Positions 15,848-24,249 of a stretch of 33,985 bases of DNA are shown piece by piece. Within the stretch, counting starts at the first letter, position 1; each line of letters starts with the position of its first letter. The position numbers and the translations under genes are program-made. Below the pieces are notes generated by a model. The model had not been told where the DNA came from and searched no databases. It saw only the letters and a list, made by a program, of their open reading frames with translations. This stretch comes from Sphingobacteriales bacterium (GTDB taxonomy: Bacteria; Bacteroidota; Bacteroidia; Sphingobacteriales; Sphingobacteriaceae). The DNA lies in NCBI GenBank assembly GCA_013298995.1, contig JAAFJW010000018.1, forward strand, positions 1 through 33,985, written 5' to 3'.

Positions 15848-16208
15848 AAGTATCTTTCTCGAGCCTCAACCGTGTGTATAACATTTCTAAAACGGGTAAA
15901 ATACGTTGTAGTTTTCTTTCAATTTCTTTCATATCTACAGCCGCTTTGGCATCGTTTTCTAAGTCGCCAAAACTTTCTTTAAGGCTATTTAAGCCAAACA
16001 TGGCAAAAGTAGGCTTAATTTTATGGGCAATGTGGGCAATGTGGGCATAATCGTTTTGGGTAATAGCATTTGTTATAGATGTAATTTGTGGAGGTGTTTG
16101 GCTAAGAAACATATCCATCATTTCGTCCATAAACTCTTTATCGCCATCAGCAATAGTTGCCAAGTAATCTAAATTAAAAGTAAAATCTGGTTGTAAATTA
16201 GTGTCCAT
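15843..16208 (-). CDS. HPt phosphotransfer protein
   Basis: This small four-helix protein relays phosphate between response-regulator receivers in a multistep His-Asp relay. At 121 residues it is essentially one HPt domain. The phospho-acceptor is His62 in HIAHKIKPTFAMFG, which fits the AHKLKPxxxxxG consensus. A 9-bp DNA repeat (ATGTGGGCA on the plus strand) creates the run AHIAHIAHK around it. No histidine kinase or response regulator is nearby, so its partners are unknown. It lies 7 bp after folK in the same direction and is probably co-transcribed with it. Confidence 0.88.
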   Translation of the reverse strand: MDTNLQPDFTFNLDYLATIADGDKEFMDEMMDMFLSQTPPQITSITNAITQNDYAHIAHIAHKIKPTFAMFGLNSLKESFGDLENDAKAAVDMKEIERKLQRILPVLEMLYTRLRLEKDTF

Positions 16209-16215
16209 TTGCTTA

Positions 16216-16701
16216 TCAAAAATTAATTTTTAATACCTCTAGTTCATCTGTACAAAGTAAGCATAATTCGCTCATACTTTTACCTAAAACAGGATGTATA
16301 AAATGTGGTGCTATTTCGTTGAGAGGTAACAAGGCAAATTTACGGTGGTGTAATAAGGGATGAGGTATAGTAAGCTCGGCATCATTTACAAGCCAATCGG
16401 CATAAAAAAGTATATCAATATCCATAGTACGGGCACCCCATTTTTCGGTTCTTTTTCTTTTAAAATGATTTTCGATGTGAAAAATTTGCCCTAAAATTTG
16501 CTGTGGTTGCAAGCTAGTTTTACATACAATAAGTTGGTTTAAAAAATTGGGCTGGTTATGCTTTCCCCACGCAGCACTCTCATACAAAGATGAATAAGCA
16601 TCTATTACGCCAACTTTTTCGGCCAGCATTGCTGTAGCCTTTTGTATATTGCTTGCGCTGTTTCCTAAATTACTACCTAGCAGTAAATAAACCTTATTCA
16701 T
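16216..16701 (-). CDS. folK: 2-amino-4-hydroxy-6-hydroxymethyldihydropteridine pyrophosphokinase
   Basis: FolK transfers pyrophosphate from ATP to the pterin in folate synthesis. The 161 residues begin with the conserved VYLLLGSNLGN (4-14). They also carry YESAAWG...QPNFLNQ (about 41-55) and the diagnostic EKWGARTMDIDILFY (about 86-100) that binds the metals and ATP, with IPHPLLHHRKFALLPL after it. Length is normal. It is divergent from sppA across 74 bp and leads the folK-HPt pair. Confidence 0.96.
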   Translation of the reverse strand: MNKVYLLLGSNLGNSASNIQKATAMLAEKVGVIDAYSSLYESAAWGKHNQPNFLNQLIVCKTSLQPQQILGQIFHIENHFKRKRTEKWGARTMDIDILFYADWLVNDAELTIPHPLLHHRKFALLPLNEIAPHFIHPVLGKSMSELCLLCTDELEVLKINF

Positions 16702-16738
16702 ATCAGTAACAAAGGCAATAAATGTAGGTCTTAAAGTT

Positions 16739-16746
16739 TATATTTG
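16739..16746 (+). promoter_or_regulatory. Possible sppA -7 element
   Basis: TATATTTG fits the Bacteroidota TAnnTTTG -7 consensus and ends 29 bp before the sppA ATG. No good -33 TTTG is visible upstream, so the call rests on one element. Confidence 0.35.
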
Positions 16747-16775
16747 CGATACTATATTTTAATTTATAATTCCCG

Positions 16776-18542
16776 ATGAAACAATTTTTTAAGTTTGTTT
16801 TCGCCTCTATGTTTGGCGTATTTTTATCACTTATTTTGTTTATTATTTTATTTTCGGCCCTAATTTTTGGCGTTTTAGATAGTAGCAACGAAAAAGTAGA
16901 AATTACAGAAAACACCATTTTACACCTTAACTTAAACTACCCCATTGTTGAGCGTACCGAAGATAACCCTTTAAACGACCTCGATTTAGGCCCTTTTAAA
17001 TCGCAAAAATCCATTGGTTTAAACGATATTTTAAAAAGCATTACTTACGCCGCAAAAGACGATAATATAAATGGCATATACCTTGATGCTACCTATTTAA
17101 TGGCTGGTATGGCCACTACCGAAGAAATAAGAAATGCCTTACTTAAATTTAAAAAATCGGGAAAATTTGTTATCGCTTACAGCGAAGTATATAGCCAAAA
17201 AGCATATTATTTAGCCTCGGTAGCCGATAAAATTTACCTTAACCCACAAGGTGCCTTGGAACTTAAAGGCCTAAGCAGTACGAATATGTTTTTTAAAGGT
17301 GCTTTAGATAAATTAGAAATCGAAGCACAGGTAATAAAAGTAGGTACATTTAAAAGTGCTGTTGAACCATTTATTTTAGATAAGATGAGTGATGCCAATA
17401 GGCTACAAACGGTATCATTACTTAATGCTATTTACACAAATTTTGTAAGCAAAATTGCCGAAAGCCGCAAACTAAATGCCGATTCGGTTAAAAATATAGC
17501 CTACCATTTAAGCGTACGTAGTCCACAAGATGCCCTACGGTATAAGCTGATTGATGGTTTAAAGTATAAAGACGAAGTATTAGATGAACTGAAAGCCAGA
17601 TGTAAAATAGCTAAAGATAAAAATTTAAGTACCGTAAGCGTACAAGATTACGCTGGTGCAGTAACACCTGTAAACGAAGATGTAGAAAGTAAAATAGCCG
17701 TTATTTATGCCAATGGCGAAATAAACGGTGGCGAAGGCGACGAAAGTACCATAGGTTCCGAAGCCATTTCGCGTTCGCTACGCAAAGCCCGCTTAGACGA
17801 AAAAGTAAAAGCCGTAGTACTACGAGTAAATAGCCCGGGAGGTAGCGCATTGGCATCGGACGTAATATGGCGTGAAGTATTGCTTACAAAAAAAGCCAAA
17901 CCCATTATAGTATCTATGGGCGATTATGCCGCATCGGGCGGTTACTACATAGCCTGTGCTGCCGATAGTATATTTGCCGAACCTAATACCATTACAGGCT
18001 CTATTGGCGTATTTGCCATTATACCCAATATGAAAGGTTTTTTTAATAATAAACTGGGCCTTACTTTTGATGGCGTTAAAGTAGGCGAATTTTCGGATTT
18101 AGGCGATGTATCTCGCCCATTAAGCCCTGCCGAAAAAATGATTTTACAAAACGAAGTAAACCGTATTTATAGCGATTTTACTCTACGTGTAGCACAAGGG
18201 CGCAAAATTTCGCAAGCCAATGTAGATAGTATTGGCCAAGGCCGAGTATGGACGGGCTCGCAAGCCCTAAAATTAAAATTGGTAGATAAACTAGGCCACC
18301 TAGATGATGCCATTGCATCGGCAGCCCAAAAAGCTAAACTAAAAGAATACCGCCTAGTAGCTTACCCTGAACAAAAAACAGGTATATTTAGTTTCCTAGA
18401 TAAATCGGGCGATAAAATAAAACAATCAATCCTAAAAACCGAACTAGGCGATAACTATACTTACTATACCAAAATAAAACAAGCCACCACCCAACATGGT
18501 ATTTTTACAAAATTGCCTATTGAATTTGGGGTTGATTTTTAA
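16776..18542 (+). CDS. sppA: Signal peptide peptidase SppA, 67-kDa type
   Basis: This membrane-bound serine protease digests cleaved signal peptides. The 588 residues have one N-terminal membrane anchor (about 6-34) and the two tandem S49 domains of the long type. The catalytic dyad is split as expected: Lys193 in VGTFKSAVEPF in the first domain and Ser387 in DYAASGGYY in the second, where VNSPGGS and TGSIGVF also occur. The ATG at 16776 gives a standard short cytoplasmic head. It is a single gene between folK (divergent) and acs (convergent), closed by a strong hairpin. Confidence 0.95.
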   Translation: MKQFFKFVFASMFGVFLSLILFIILFSALIFGVLDSSNEKVEITENTILHLNLNYPIVERTEDNPLNDLDLGPFKSQKSIGLNDILKSITYAAKDDNINGIYLDATYLMAGMATTEEIRNALLKFKKSGKFVIAYSEVYSQKAYYLASVADKIYLNPQGALELKGLSSTNMFFKGALDKLEIEAQVIKVGTFKSAVEPFILDKMSDANRLQTVSLLNAIYTNFVSKIAESRKLNADSVKNIAYHLSVRSPQDALRYKLIDGLKYKDEVLDELKARCKIAKDKNLSTVSVQDYAGAVTPVNEDVESKIAVIYANGEINGGEGDESTIGSEAISRSLRKARLDEKVKAVVLRVNSPGGSALASDVIWREVLLTKKAKPIIVSMGDYAASGGYYIACAADSIFAEPNTITGSIGVFAIIPNMKGFFNNKLGLTFDGVKVGEFSDLGDVSRPLSPAEKMILQNEVNRIYSDFTLRVAQGRKISQANVDSIGQGRVWTGSQALKLKLVDKLGHLDDAIASAAQKAKLKEYRLVAYPEQKTGIFSFLDKSGDKIKQSILKTELGDNYTYYTKIKQATTQHGIFTKLPIEFGVDF

Positions 18543-18550
18543 AGTATTAT

Positions 18551-18602
18551 CTTTCACAAAAAGAGCCTTAAATTTGCAGATTTAAGGCTTTTTTTGTGAA
18601 AG
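18551..18602. terminator. Bidirectional terminator between sppA and acs
   Basis: A 23-bp inverted repeat (18551-18573 and 18580-18602, one or two mismatches) with loop TTGCAG contains GAGCCTTAAAT/ATTTAAGGCTT and T-runs in both directions. Confidence 0.85.
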
Positions 18603-18650
18603 TAAAAAGGGTGAAATTTCACCACTAACAACTAAAGCTAAACCACTACC

Positions 18651-20558
18651 CTACACCCTCTCATTCTTTATCGCTTCTACCACGCTAGGGTCCAGCAATG
18701 TAGATGTATCGCCCAAATTTTCGGTTTCGCCTTCGGCAATTTTGCGCAATATACGGCGCATAATTTTGCCCGACCGTGTTTTGGGCAAGCCTGTTACAAA
18801 CTGTATTTTATCGGGTTTGGCAATGGCACCAATAATGCGGCTTACGGTCATGGTAATATCTTGGCGTGTAAGGTTGGCATCAATAGCTTGTTTATTTAAA
18901 ATTACGTAAGCATAAATGCCTTGACCTTTTATAGCGTGTGGGTAGCCCACCACGGCCGATTCTACCACATCTGTAAACATATTTATAGCGTTTTCTACCT
19001 CGGCAGTGCCAATACGGTGTCCCGATACGTTTATTACATCATCTACCCGGCCTGTAATGCGGTAATTGCCGTCTTCATCTCGCATACAGCCATCGCCAGT
19101 AAAATACATATTGGGGTAAGTGGCAAAATAATTTATGCGGCAACGCTCGTGGTCGCCGTAGGTGGTACGCAACATTCCTGGCCAAGGAAATTTAATACAT
19201 AAATTGCCAGAAACTCCGTTTCCTAAAATCTCCTCCCCTTTTTCATCTACCAATATAGGTTGTATCCCCGGTAAGGGTAAAGTAGCAAAACAAGGTTTGG
19301 TAGGCGTTATCCCCGCCAAGGGCGAAATTAAAATACCGCCAGTTTCGGTTTGCCACCAAGTATCTACAATAGGGCAATTGCGCTTGCCAATGTTTTCGTT
19401 GTACCAGTTCCAGGCTTCTTCGTTTATAGGTTCGCCTACCGAGCCTAGGGTTTTTAATGATGATAAATCTTTATCTTTTACAAAATCTAAGCCCGATTGC
19501 ATGAGCGAGCGTATAGCCGTAGGTGCTGTATAAAGCACATTAACTTTATATTTATCTACAATATCCCAAAACCTACCCGCATCGGGGTAAGTGGGTACGC
19601 CCTCAAACATGAGCGTAGTAGCACCCATAGCCAGCGGGCCGTAAACAATGTAACTGTGGCCAGTTATCCAGCCAATATCGGCAGTGCAAAAATAGGTATC
19701 GCCTGCTTGGTATTGGAACACGTTTTGAAAACTGTAAGCCGCATACACCATATAACCAGCACAGGTATGTACTACGCCCTTAGGCTTGCCCGTACTGCCC
19801 GATGTGTATAATATAAAAAGCTCGTCTTCGGCATCCATTTCTTCGGCTTGGTGGCTGTGCATTCCCAAAGTTTCGGCTTTTTTAATCTCATCTTCCCACC
19901 ATACATCACGCCCTTTTATCATCGATATTGGGCTGCGGGTGCGGGTAAGCACAATTACTTTTTTTACCGATGGGCATTGCACCAAGGCATCGTCCATCAC
20001 ATTTTTTAGCGGAATATCTTTGGCTCCTCTAAAGCCACCATCGGCCGTAATCACTAGGTTGCAGGTGGCATCGTTAATTCTATCGGCAATAGATTGTGCC
20101 GAAAAACCACCAAAAACCACCGAATGTATGGCACCAATGCGGGCGCAGGCCAACACAGCAATAGCCAACTCGGGCACCATAGGCATATAAATACAAATAC
20201 GGTCGCCTTTTTTTGCGCCATTATTTTTTAGCGCATTGGCAAATAAACATACCTGCTGGTGCAGTTGCGTGTAGGTTAATACACGGTGATGCTCTTCGGG
20301 GTCGTTGGGTTCCCATATTATAGCAGGCTGGTTTCCTTTATCTTGCAAATGCCTATCTAGGCAGTTTTCGGTAATATTAAGTTTTGCACCTTCGTACCAT
20401 TTAATATTGGGCGATGAAAAATCCCAATTTAAAACCTTATCCCATTTTTTGCGCCAGTAAAAATTATCGGCAATATCGGCCCAAAAGGCTTCGGGTTGGT
20501 CAACACTTTGTTTATAGGCTTGGTTATAATCGGCTATGGTTTTTATCTGAAAATTCAT
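18651..20558 (-). CDS. acs: Acetyl-CoA synthetase
   Basis: Acs activates acetate to acetyl-CoA through acetyl-AMP. I use the ATG at 20558 (635 residues, starting NFQIKTIADYNQAYKQSV), which matches the family's usual start; a frame from 20588 would add ten residues. Motifs in order are the Acs-type N-domain (EAFWADIADNFYWRKKWDKV), the P-loop-like YTSGSTGKPKGVVH, WWQTETGG (acetate pocket), YFTGDG, GRVDDVINVSGHRIGTAE and the C-terminal PKTRSGKIMRR whose Lys is the regulatory acetylation site in the family. It faces sppA and stands alone. Confidence 0.96.
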   Translation of the reverse strand: MNFQIKTIADYNQAYKQSVDQPEAFWADIADNFYWRKKWDKVLNWDFSSPNIKWYEGAKLNITENCLDRHLQDKGNQPAIIWEPNDPEEHHRVLTYTQLHQQVCLFANALKNNGAKKGDRICIYMPMVPELAIAVLACARIGAIHSVVFGGFSAQSIADRINDATCNLVITADGGFRGAKDIPLKNVMDDALVQCPSVKKVIVLTRTRSPISMIKGRDVWWEDEIKKAETLGMHSHQAEEMDAEDELFILYTSGSTGKPKGVVHTCAGYMVYAAYSFQNVFQYQAGDTYFCTADIGWITGHSYIVYGPLAMGATTLMFEGVPTYPDAGRFWDIVDKYKVNVLYTAPTAIRSLMQSGLDFVKDKDLSSLKTLGSVGEPINEEAWNWYNENIGKRNCPIVDTWWQTETGGILISPLAGITPTKPCFATLPLPGIQPILVDEKGEEILGNGVSGNLCIKFPWPGMLRTTYGDHERCRINYFATYPNMYFTGDGCMRDEDGNYRITGRVDDVINVSGHRIGTAEVENAINMFTDVVESAVVGYPHAIKGQGIYAYVILNKQAIDANLTRQDITMTVSRIIGAIAKPDKIQFVTGLPKTRSGKIMRRILRKIAEGETENLGDTSTLLDPSVVEAIKNERV

Positions 20559-20833
20559 TTTTAAATTTTGGATTGTTTTGGTGGGCACAATTTAACCGTT
20601 TTTTTTATAAATGGGAATTTTTAATTTTTGTTTTGGGCAATGGGCTAGCGGGCAAGCGTTTTTTTTTTGAAAAACATAAGCCAGTGTTTTATAACCCAAG
20701 GCTAGCCCCGCCATTCGCTCACCCGCCTGCTGGCCGGCAGGCTGTCGGGTTTAGGTACGCGGGCTGGTGGTTTTTAATGCGGGTTTACCTTGCTTGGGTT
20801 AAACTTGCTACAACTTATTATAACCCAAGTTCG

Positions 20834-20933
20834 ATTATTAAACTATAGTATAATTTACTGTAAACCAATGTTATTTACGATTTTAAAAGCGTTAACAGCA
20901 ATAGCGTTTCCTGCCTGCGCAGGCAGGAAACGC
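20834..20933 (-). repeat. Palindromic dispersed repeat, copy 2
   Basis: A perfect 30-bp palindrome (20904-20933, half-site GCGTTTCCTGCCTGC) includes the same 18-bp core as copy 1. The adjoining 20834-20906 is the inverted match of 239-310. The two copies are about 20.6 kb apart and in opposite orientation. Confidence 0.75.
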
Positions 20934-20954
20934 CAAAATCATAATCAAAACTAT

Positions 20955-20986
20955 AAACATCAATAACGTTGTGAAACTTTACAAAT
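20955..20986 (+). repeat. 32-bp dispersed repeat, copy 2
   Basis: It matches 12345-12376 at 30 of 32 positions and is enclosed here by a 9-bp inverted repeat. Confidence 0.7.
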
Positions 20987-21107
20987 TTATAGTTCAAATT
21001 AGGGTAAATAATATTTTTTTAAACGCCCCAAACAAAAGATAATTTACACCTTAACTTTAGTAAAAGTTAACCAAAAATAACAACAAACAAAAACCAATTA
21101 AAAAGGT

Positions 21108-21115
21108 TAATTTTG
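21108..21115 (+). promoter_or_regulatory. Possible ribBA -7 element
   Basis: TAATTTTG fits TAnnTTTG and ends 58 bp before the ribBA ATG. A matching -33 TTTG is not evident. Confidence 0.35.
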
Positions 21116-21173
21116 CAACGTATAATCACAAAAGTATTGTACACTATACTATTTTTAAATTAATTATTTACAC

Positions 21174-22373
21174 ATGTTGCACCGTATAGAAGAGGCCATA
21201 GAGGATATAAAAGCTGGTAAAATGGTAATTGTGGTGGACGATGAAGACCGAGAAAACGAAGGAGATTTTGTAACCGCAGCTGCCAATGCAACACCCGAAG
21301 TGGTAAACTTTATGGCCAAATATGGCCGAGGATTGGTATGTGTTCCCCTTACGGCAGATAGGTGCAAAGCCCTAAATTTGGACTTAATGGTAGGCAAAAA
21401 CACAGCTACCTTCGAAACCAATTTTACCGTTTCTATTGATTTAATAGGCAATGGTTGCACTACTGGCATATCGGCCACGGATAGGTCTAAAACCATTATG
21501 GCCTTAGTTAACGATGCTACAAAACCCGAAGATTTGGGCCGCCCAGGCCACATTTTCCCACTAATAGCACACGATGGCGGCGTACTACGCCGGGCTGGGC
21601 ATACCGAAGCGGCGGTAGATTTGGCCGTTATGGCTGGCTTTGCACCTGCGGGAGTTATATGCGAAATAATGAACGAAGACGGTGAAATGGCTCGCCTACC
21701 CGATTTACAACTGCTAGCCAAAGAGTTAGATATGAAAATTATATCTATACAAGATTTAATTAGCTACCGCTTACAAACAGAATCATTGGTAAAAAAAGAA
21801 GTTACCATTAACCTGCCCACCCAATGGGGCGATTTTAAAATGGTTGCCTTTACACAAATAAACACGGGCGATAATCATTTGGCTTTAATTAAAGGCAAAT
21901 GGGCCGATGACGAACCTGTGCTTGTACGTGTACACAGTTCCTGCATTACGGGCGATATTTTTGGCTCGTGTAAGTGCGATTGTGGCCCACAGTTGCACAA
22001 ATCAATGGAAATGATAGAAAAAGAAGGCAAAGGCGTAATCATTTATATGAACCAAGAAGGCCGAGGCATAGGCCTTGTAAATAAACTAAAATCATACAAC
22101 TTGCAAGAACAAGGAATGGATACCGTAGATGCCAACCTTGCCCTAGGTTTTAAAATGGACGAACGAGATTATGGCATTGGCGCACAAATATTAAGAGCCA
22201 TTAATGTTAAAAAAATGAGGTTAATGAGTAACAATCCTACCAAAAGAGCTGGCCTAATAGGCTATGGATTACAAATTGTAGAAAACGTAGCCATAGAAGT
22301 ACCCTCCAACCAGCATAACGAAGTATATTTAAAAACCAAACGCGATAGAATGGGGCATAGCATTTTGGGATAG
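21174..22373 (+). CDS. ribBA: Bifunctional DHBP synthase / GTP cyclohydrolase II
   Basis: This protein makes both riboflavin precursors: the N-terminal RibB half converts ribulose 5-phosphate to 3,4-dihydroxy-2-butanone 4-phosphate, and the C-terminal RibA half opens GTP. Of 399 residues, about 1-200 are RibB, with the acidic [10 protein letters not shown] metal loop (22-31) and GRPGHIFPL and [10 protein letters not shown]. About 207-399 are RibA with zinc Cys257, Cys268 and Cys270 (HSSCITGD...CKCDCG), NQEGRGIGL, and the C-terminal [10 protein letters not shown]. The RibA motif has HSSC where many have HSEC. It is followed 32 bp later by queG, possibly in one transcript. Confidence 0.97.
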   Translation: MLHRIEEAIEDIKAGKMVIVVDDEDRENEGDFVTAAANATPEVVNFMAKYGRGLVCVPLTADRCKALNLDLMVGKNTATFETNFTVSIDLIGNGCTTGISATDRSKTIMALVNDATKPEDLGRPGHIFPLIAHDGGVLRRAGHTEAAVDLAVMAGFAPAGVICEIMNEDGEMARLPDLQLLAKELDMKIISIQDLISYRLQTESLVKKEVTINLPTQWGDFKMVAFTQINTGDNHLALIKGKWADDEPVLVRVHSSCITGDIFGSCKCDCGPQLHKSMEMIEKEGKGVIIYMNQEGRGIGLVNKLKSYNLQEQGMDTVDANLALGFKMDERDYGIGAQILRAINVKKMRLMSNNPTKRAGLIGYGLQIVENVAIEVPSNQHNEVYLKTKRDRMGHSILG

Positions 22374-22405
22374 GTTTACATATTTCATCTCACCAAAAAA
22401 AAAAC

Positions 22406-23329
22406 ATGAACAAAGCGCAACATACCCTTATGATAAAAGCCGAAGCCCAGCGCTTGGGCTTTTTGTTTTGTGGTATAGCCGAAGCTACTTTTTTAGAAAC
22501 CGAAGCACCTAGGTTAGATAATTGGTTGCGAAATAATTATAACGGGAAAATGGCTTATATGGAAAACCATTTTGATAAACGACTAGACCCTAGGCTATTG
22601 GTTGATAACGCAAAATCAATAATATCCGTAGCTCTTAATTATTATACCGACCAAAAACCCGATGATGCCACAGCACCCAAAATATCAACTTACGCTTATG
22701 GTACCGATTATCACTTTGTAATTAAACAAAAACTAGCCTTGCTGCTGCAATATATTAACGAAAATATTGGCGAGGTAGATGGCCGAGCATTTGTAGATTC
22801 GGCCCCAGTGCTAGATAAAGTATGGGCACAAAAAGCGGGCTTGGGTTGGCAGGGAAAACACTCGAACTTAATTAACAAAAAGGCAGGTTCGTTTTTTTTT
22901 CTTGGCGAATTAATTATCGACCTGCCACTTGCCTACGATACACCTTTTGAAACCGACCATTGCGGCACCTGCACCAAATGTATTGATGCCTGCCCTACCG
23001 AAGCCATTATTGCGCCATACAAGGTAGATGCCAGCAAATGTATATCCTACCTTACCATCGAACTAAAAGATAAGCTACCCAATAGCTTTAAAGGTAAAAT
23101 GGATAATTGGATGTTCGGTTGCGATGTATGCCAAGATGTATGCCCATGGAACAGGTTTTCGGTACCGCATACAGTCCCCGAATTTACACCTCACCCCGAT
23201 TTGTTGCAAATGACCAAGCAGGATTGGCAAGAAATTACCGACGATGTATTTGCTAAACTCTTTAAATCATCAGCCCTAAAGCGTACAAAATTTACTGGTT
23301 TAAAAAGAAATATCGATTTTTTGGATTAA
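22406..23329 (+). CDS. queG: Epoxyqueuosine reductase
   Basis: QueG performs the last step of queuosine synthesis in tRNA, reducing epoxyqueuosine with a cobalamin cofactor and two [4Fe-4S] clusters. The 307 residues show the cobalamin-domain segments SVALNYY and AYGTDYH (about 73-105) and [20 protein letters not shown] (about 132-151). Two cluster motifs follow: Cys186, 189, 192 and 196 ([11 protein letters not shown]), then Cys212 with Cys239, 242 and 246 (CDVCQDVC). The protein is the short form without the long C-terminal HEAT extension. Confidence 0.95.
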   Translation: MNKAQHTLMIKAEAQRLGFLFCGIAEATFLETEAPRLDNWLRNNYNGKMAYMENHFDKRLDPRLLVDNAKSIISVALNYYTDQKPDDATAPKISTYAYGTDYHFVIKQKLALLLQYINENIGEVDGRAFVDSAPVLDKVWAQKAGLGWQGKHSNLINKKAGSFFFLGELIIDLPLAYDTPFETDHCGTCTKCIDACPTEAIIAPYKVDASKCISYLTIELKDKLPNSFKGKMDNWMFGCDVCQDVCPWNRFSVPHTVPEFTPHPDLLQMTKQDWQEITDDVFAKLFKSSALKRTKFTGLKRNIDFLD

Positions 23330-23361
23330 AATCCACTTACCTCTCGAAATAAAAGGCTTGG

Positions 23362-23421
23362 TAGCTAGTGTGAAAACGGAAACTCCTAAGTTTTCTTAAA
23401 AAACACAAAAACCTAAAATTT
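23362..23421 (-). repeat. 60-bp dispersed repeat, copy 2
   Basis: The reverse complement matches 12405-12464 at about 55 of 60 positions. It abuts the 3' end of the antitoxin-like pseudogene and could also form part of its trailing sequence. Confidence 0.8.
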
Positions 23422-23423
23422 TG

Positions 23424-23612
23424 TTAATTTTTTAAGTAATCAGAAAGTGAAATCCTTTCACCATCATCATTTTTATTTGCTTCGTTGTAAAGCCTCACAT
23501 CTTCAATACCATCCAGTTCTTCCATAAGCGCTTCAAATTCTTTAGCCTAAAGTACAACCATTAATTTATTTCCTATTGGGGCTTTTATGAATTGGGGGTG
23601 TAATGCAAGCAT
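23424..23612 (-). pseudogene. Antitoxin-like small gene with a premature amber codon
   Basis: The frame from an ATG at 23612 to TAA at 23424-23426 is 62 codons long, with one TAG at codon 22 (23549-23547). On either side the sequence reads MLALHPQFIKAPIGNKLMVV and AKEFEALMEELDGIEDVRLY, then NEANKNDDGERISLSDYLKN. This is the pattern of a common Bacteroidota small antitoxin-like family (EFEALMEELDDIEDVRLYDE type) usually found next to a RelE/ParE-fold toxin. No toxin is present: queG follows directly on the 3' side. A real nonsense mutation or a sequence error would both fit. Confidence 0.7.
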
Positions 23613-23907
23613 AATTTATAGTTTAGGAGTTAAATATTATGTCAAAAAAATAATTGCAAAAAACAAATTTAATTTTGATAACATTAATTACAATACAAAG
23701 TTCTTCTATTTTTAAATCTTTAGTAATTTGGAACAAATTTTTTCTACTTGTTTTTATAAACACAAACTACTACCTTACATAAAATTATTACTTATGTAAA
23801 TAATAATAACCAAGTAATTAACTATTTATAGCTATTATTTTACCCTCTTAATTGCAAATCAGTAAATTAAATCATCAATCAAAAATCATCAATCAAAAAC
23901 CCCAACC

Positions 23908-24243
23908 ATGGCAAACCATTATTACAATTCAGAAGACTTAGGCAAATTTGGCAACATTGGCGAATATCAAAAACCACTGGCCGATAAATTTTTTGATTAT
24001 TATGGCGAAGTATTTAAAAACGGAGCATTAACCGAGAAAGAAAAATCGTTAATTGCCTTAGCCGTAGCACACGCTGTACAATGCCCTTATTGCATAGATG
24101 CTTACAGTGCCGATGCCTACGAAAAAGGATACAGCCAACAGCAAATGATGGAAGCCGTACACGTTGCCGCAGCCATAAAAGGTGGTGCGGTATTGGTACA
24201 CGGCGTACAAATGATGAACAAGGTAAAAGAAATTGCGATGTAG
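23908..24243 (+). CDS. AhpD-like carboxymuconolactone decarboxylase-family protein (arsenosugar cluster type)
   Basis: This 111-residue helical protein of the carboxymuconolactone decarboxylase/AhpD fold has the redox motif at Cys59-x-x-Cys62 (HAVQCPYCIDAYSADA), preceded by His55, and the AAAIKGGAVLVHG helix. Proteins of this subfamily sit beside ArsS and are described as arsenosugar biosynthesis-associated peroxidase-like proteins; their reaction is not firmly known. arsS starts 6 bp after the stop, so the two form one transcript. Confidence 0.85.
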   Translation: MANHYYNSEDLGKFGNIGEYQKPLADKFFDYYGEVFKNGALTEKEKSLIALAVAHAVQCPYCIDAYSADAYEKGYSQQQMMEAVHVAAAIKGGAVLVHGVQMMNKVKEIAM

Positions 24244-24249
24244 TACGGT

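Larger units (their letters stand above)
20589..21173. other. Intergenic region rich in inverted repeats
   Basis: No gene is credible in this gap; an ORF across 20414-20848 is mostly antisense acs plus repeats. It holds an imperfect GC-rich palindrome (20725-20742), a 9-bp inverted repeat CTTGGGTTA/TAACCCAAG (20793-20801 and 20821-20829), palindromic repeat copy 2 (20834-20933) and the 32-bp repeat (20955-20986). The last is bracketed by AACTATAAA (20949-20957) and TTTATAGTT (20986-20994). No FMN riboswitch signature is seen before ribBA. Confidence 0.65.
23330..23907. other. Intergenic region with a repeat and a broken antitoxin-like gene
   Basis: The 578 bp between queG and the arsenosugar-type pair hold the 60-bp repeat copy 2 (23362-23421) and the antitoxin-like pseudogene (23424-23612), both minus strand. 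From 23613 to 23907 I see only AT-rich sequence. It ends in two tandem copies of ATCATCAATCAAAA (about 23872-23899) just before the next start codon. Confidence 0.65.

Noticed and set aside
15900-16080. 9-bp tandem repeat in the HPt gene as an insertion
   Set aside because: The protein keeps the normal spacing around the phospho-His, so the repeat does not lengthen the domain.
20559-20588. Ten-codon N-terminal extension of acs
   Set aside because: The Met at 20558 fits the usual start of the family, so the extension is probably untranslated.
20414-20848. 144-codon plus-strand ORF crossing the acs start
   Set aside because: Its first part is antisense acs and its last part runs through intergenic palindromes; no family features.
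20994-21173. Possible FMN riboswitch before ribBA
   Set aside because: None of the conserved RFN-element segments can be found in the leader.
21164-21721. 185-codon minus-strand ORF
   Set aside because: It is fully antisense to the strongly conserved RibB domain of ribBA.
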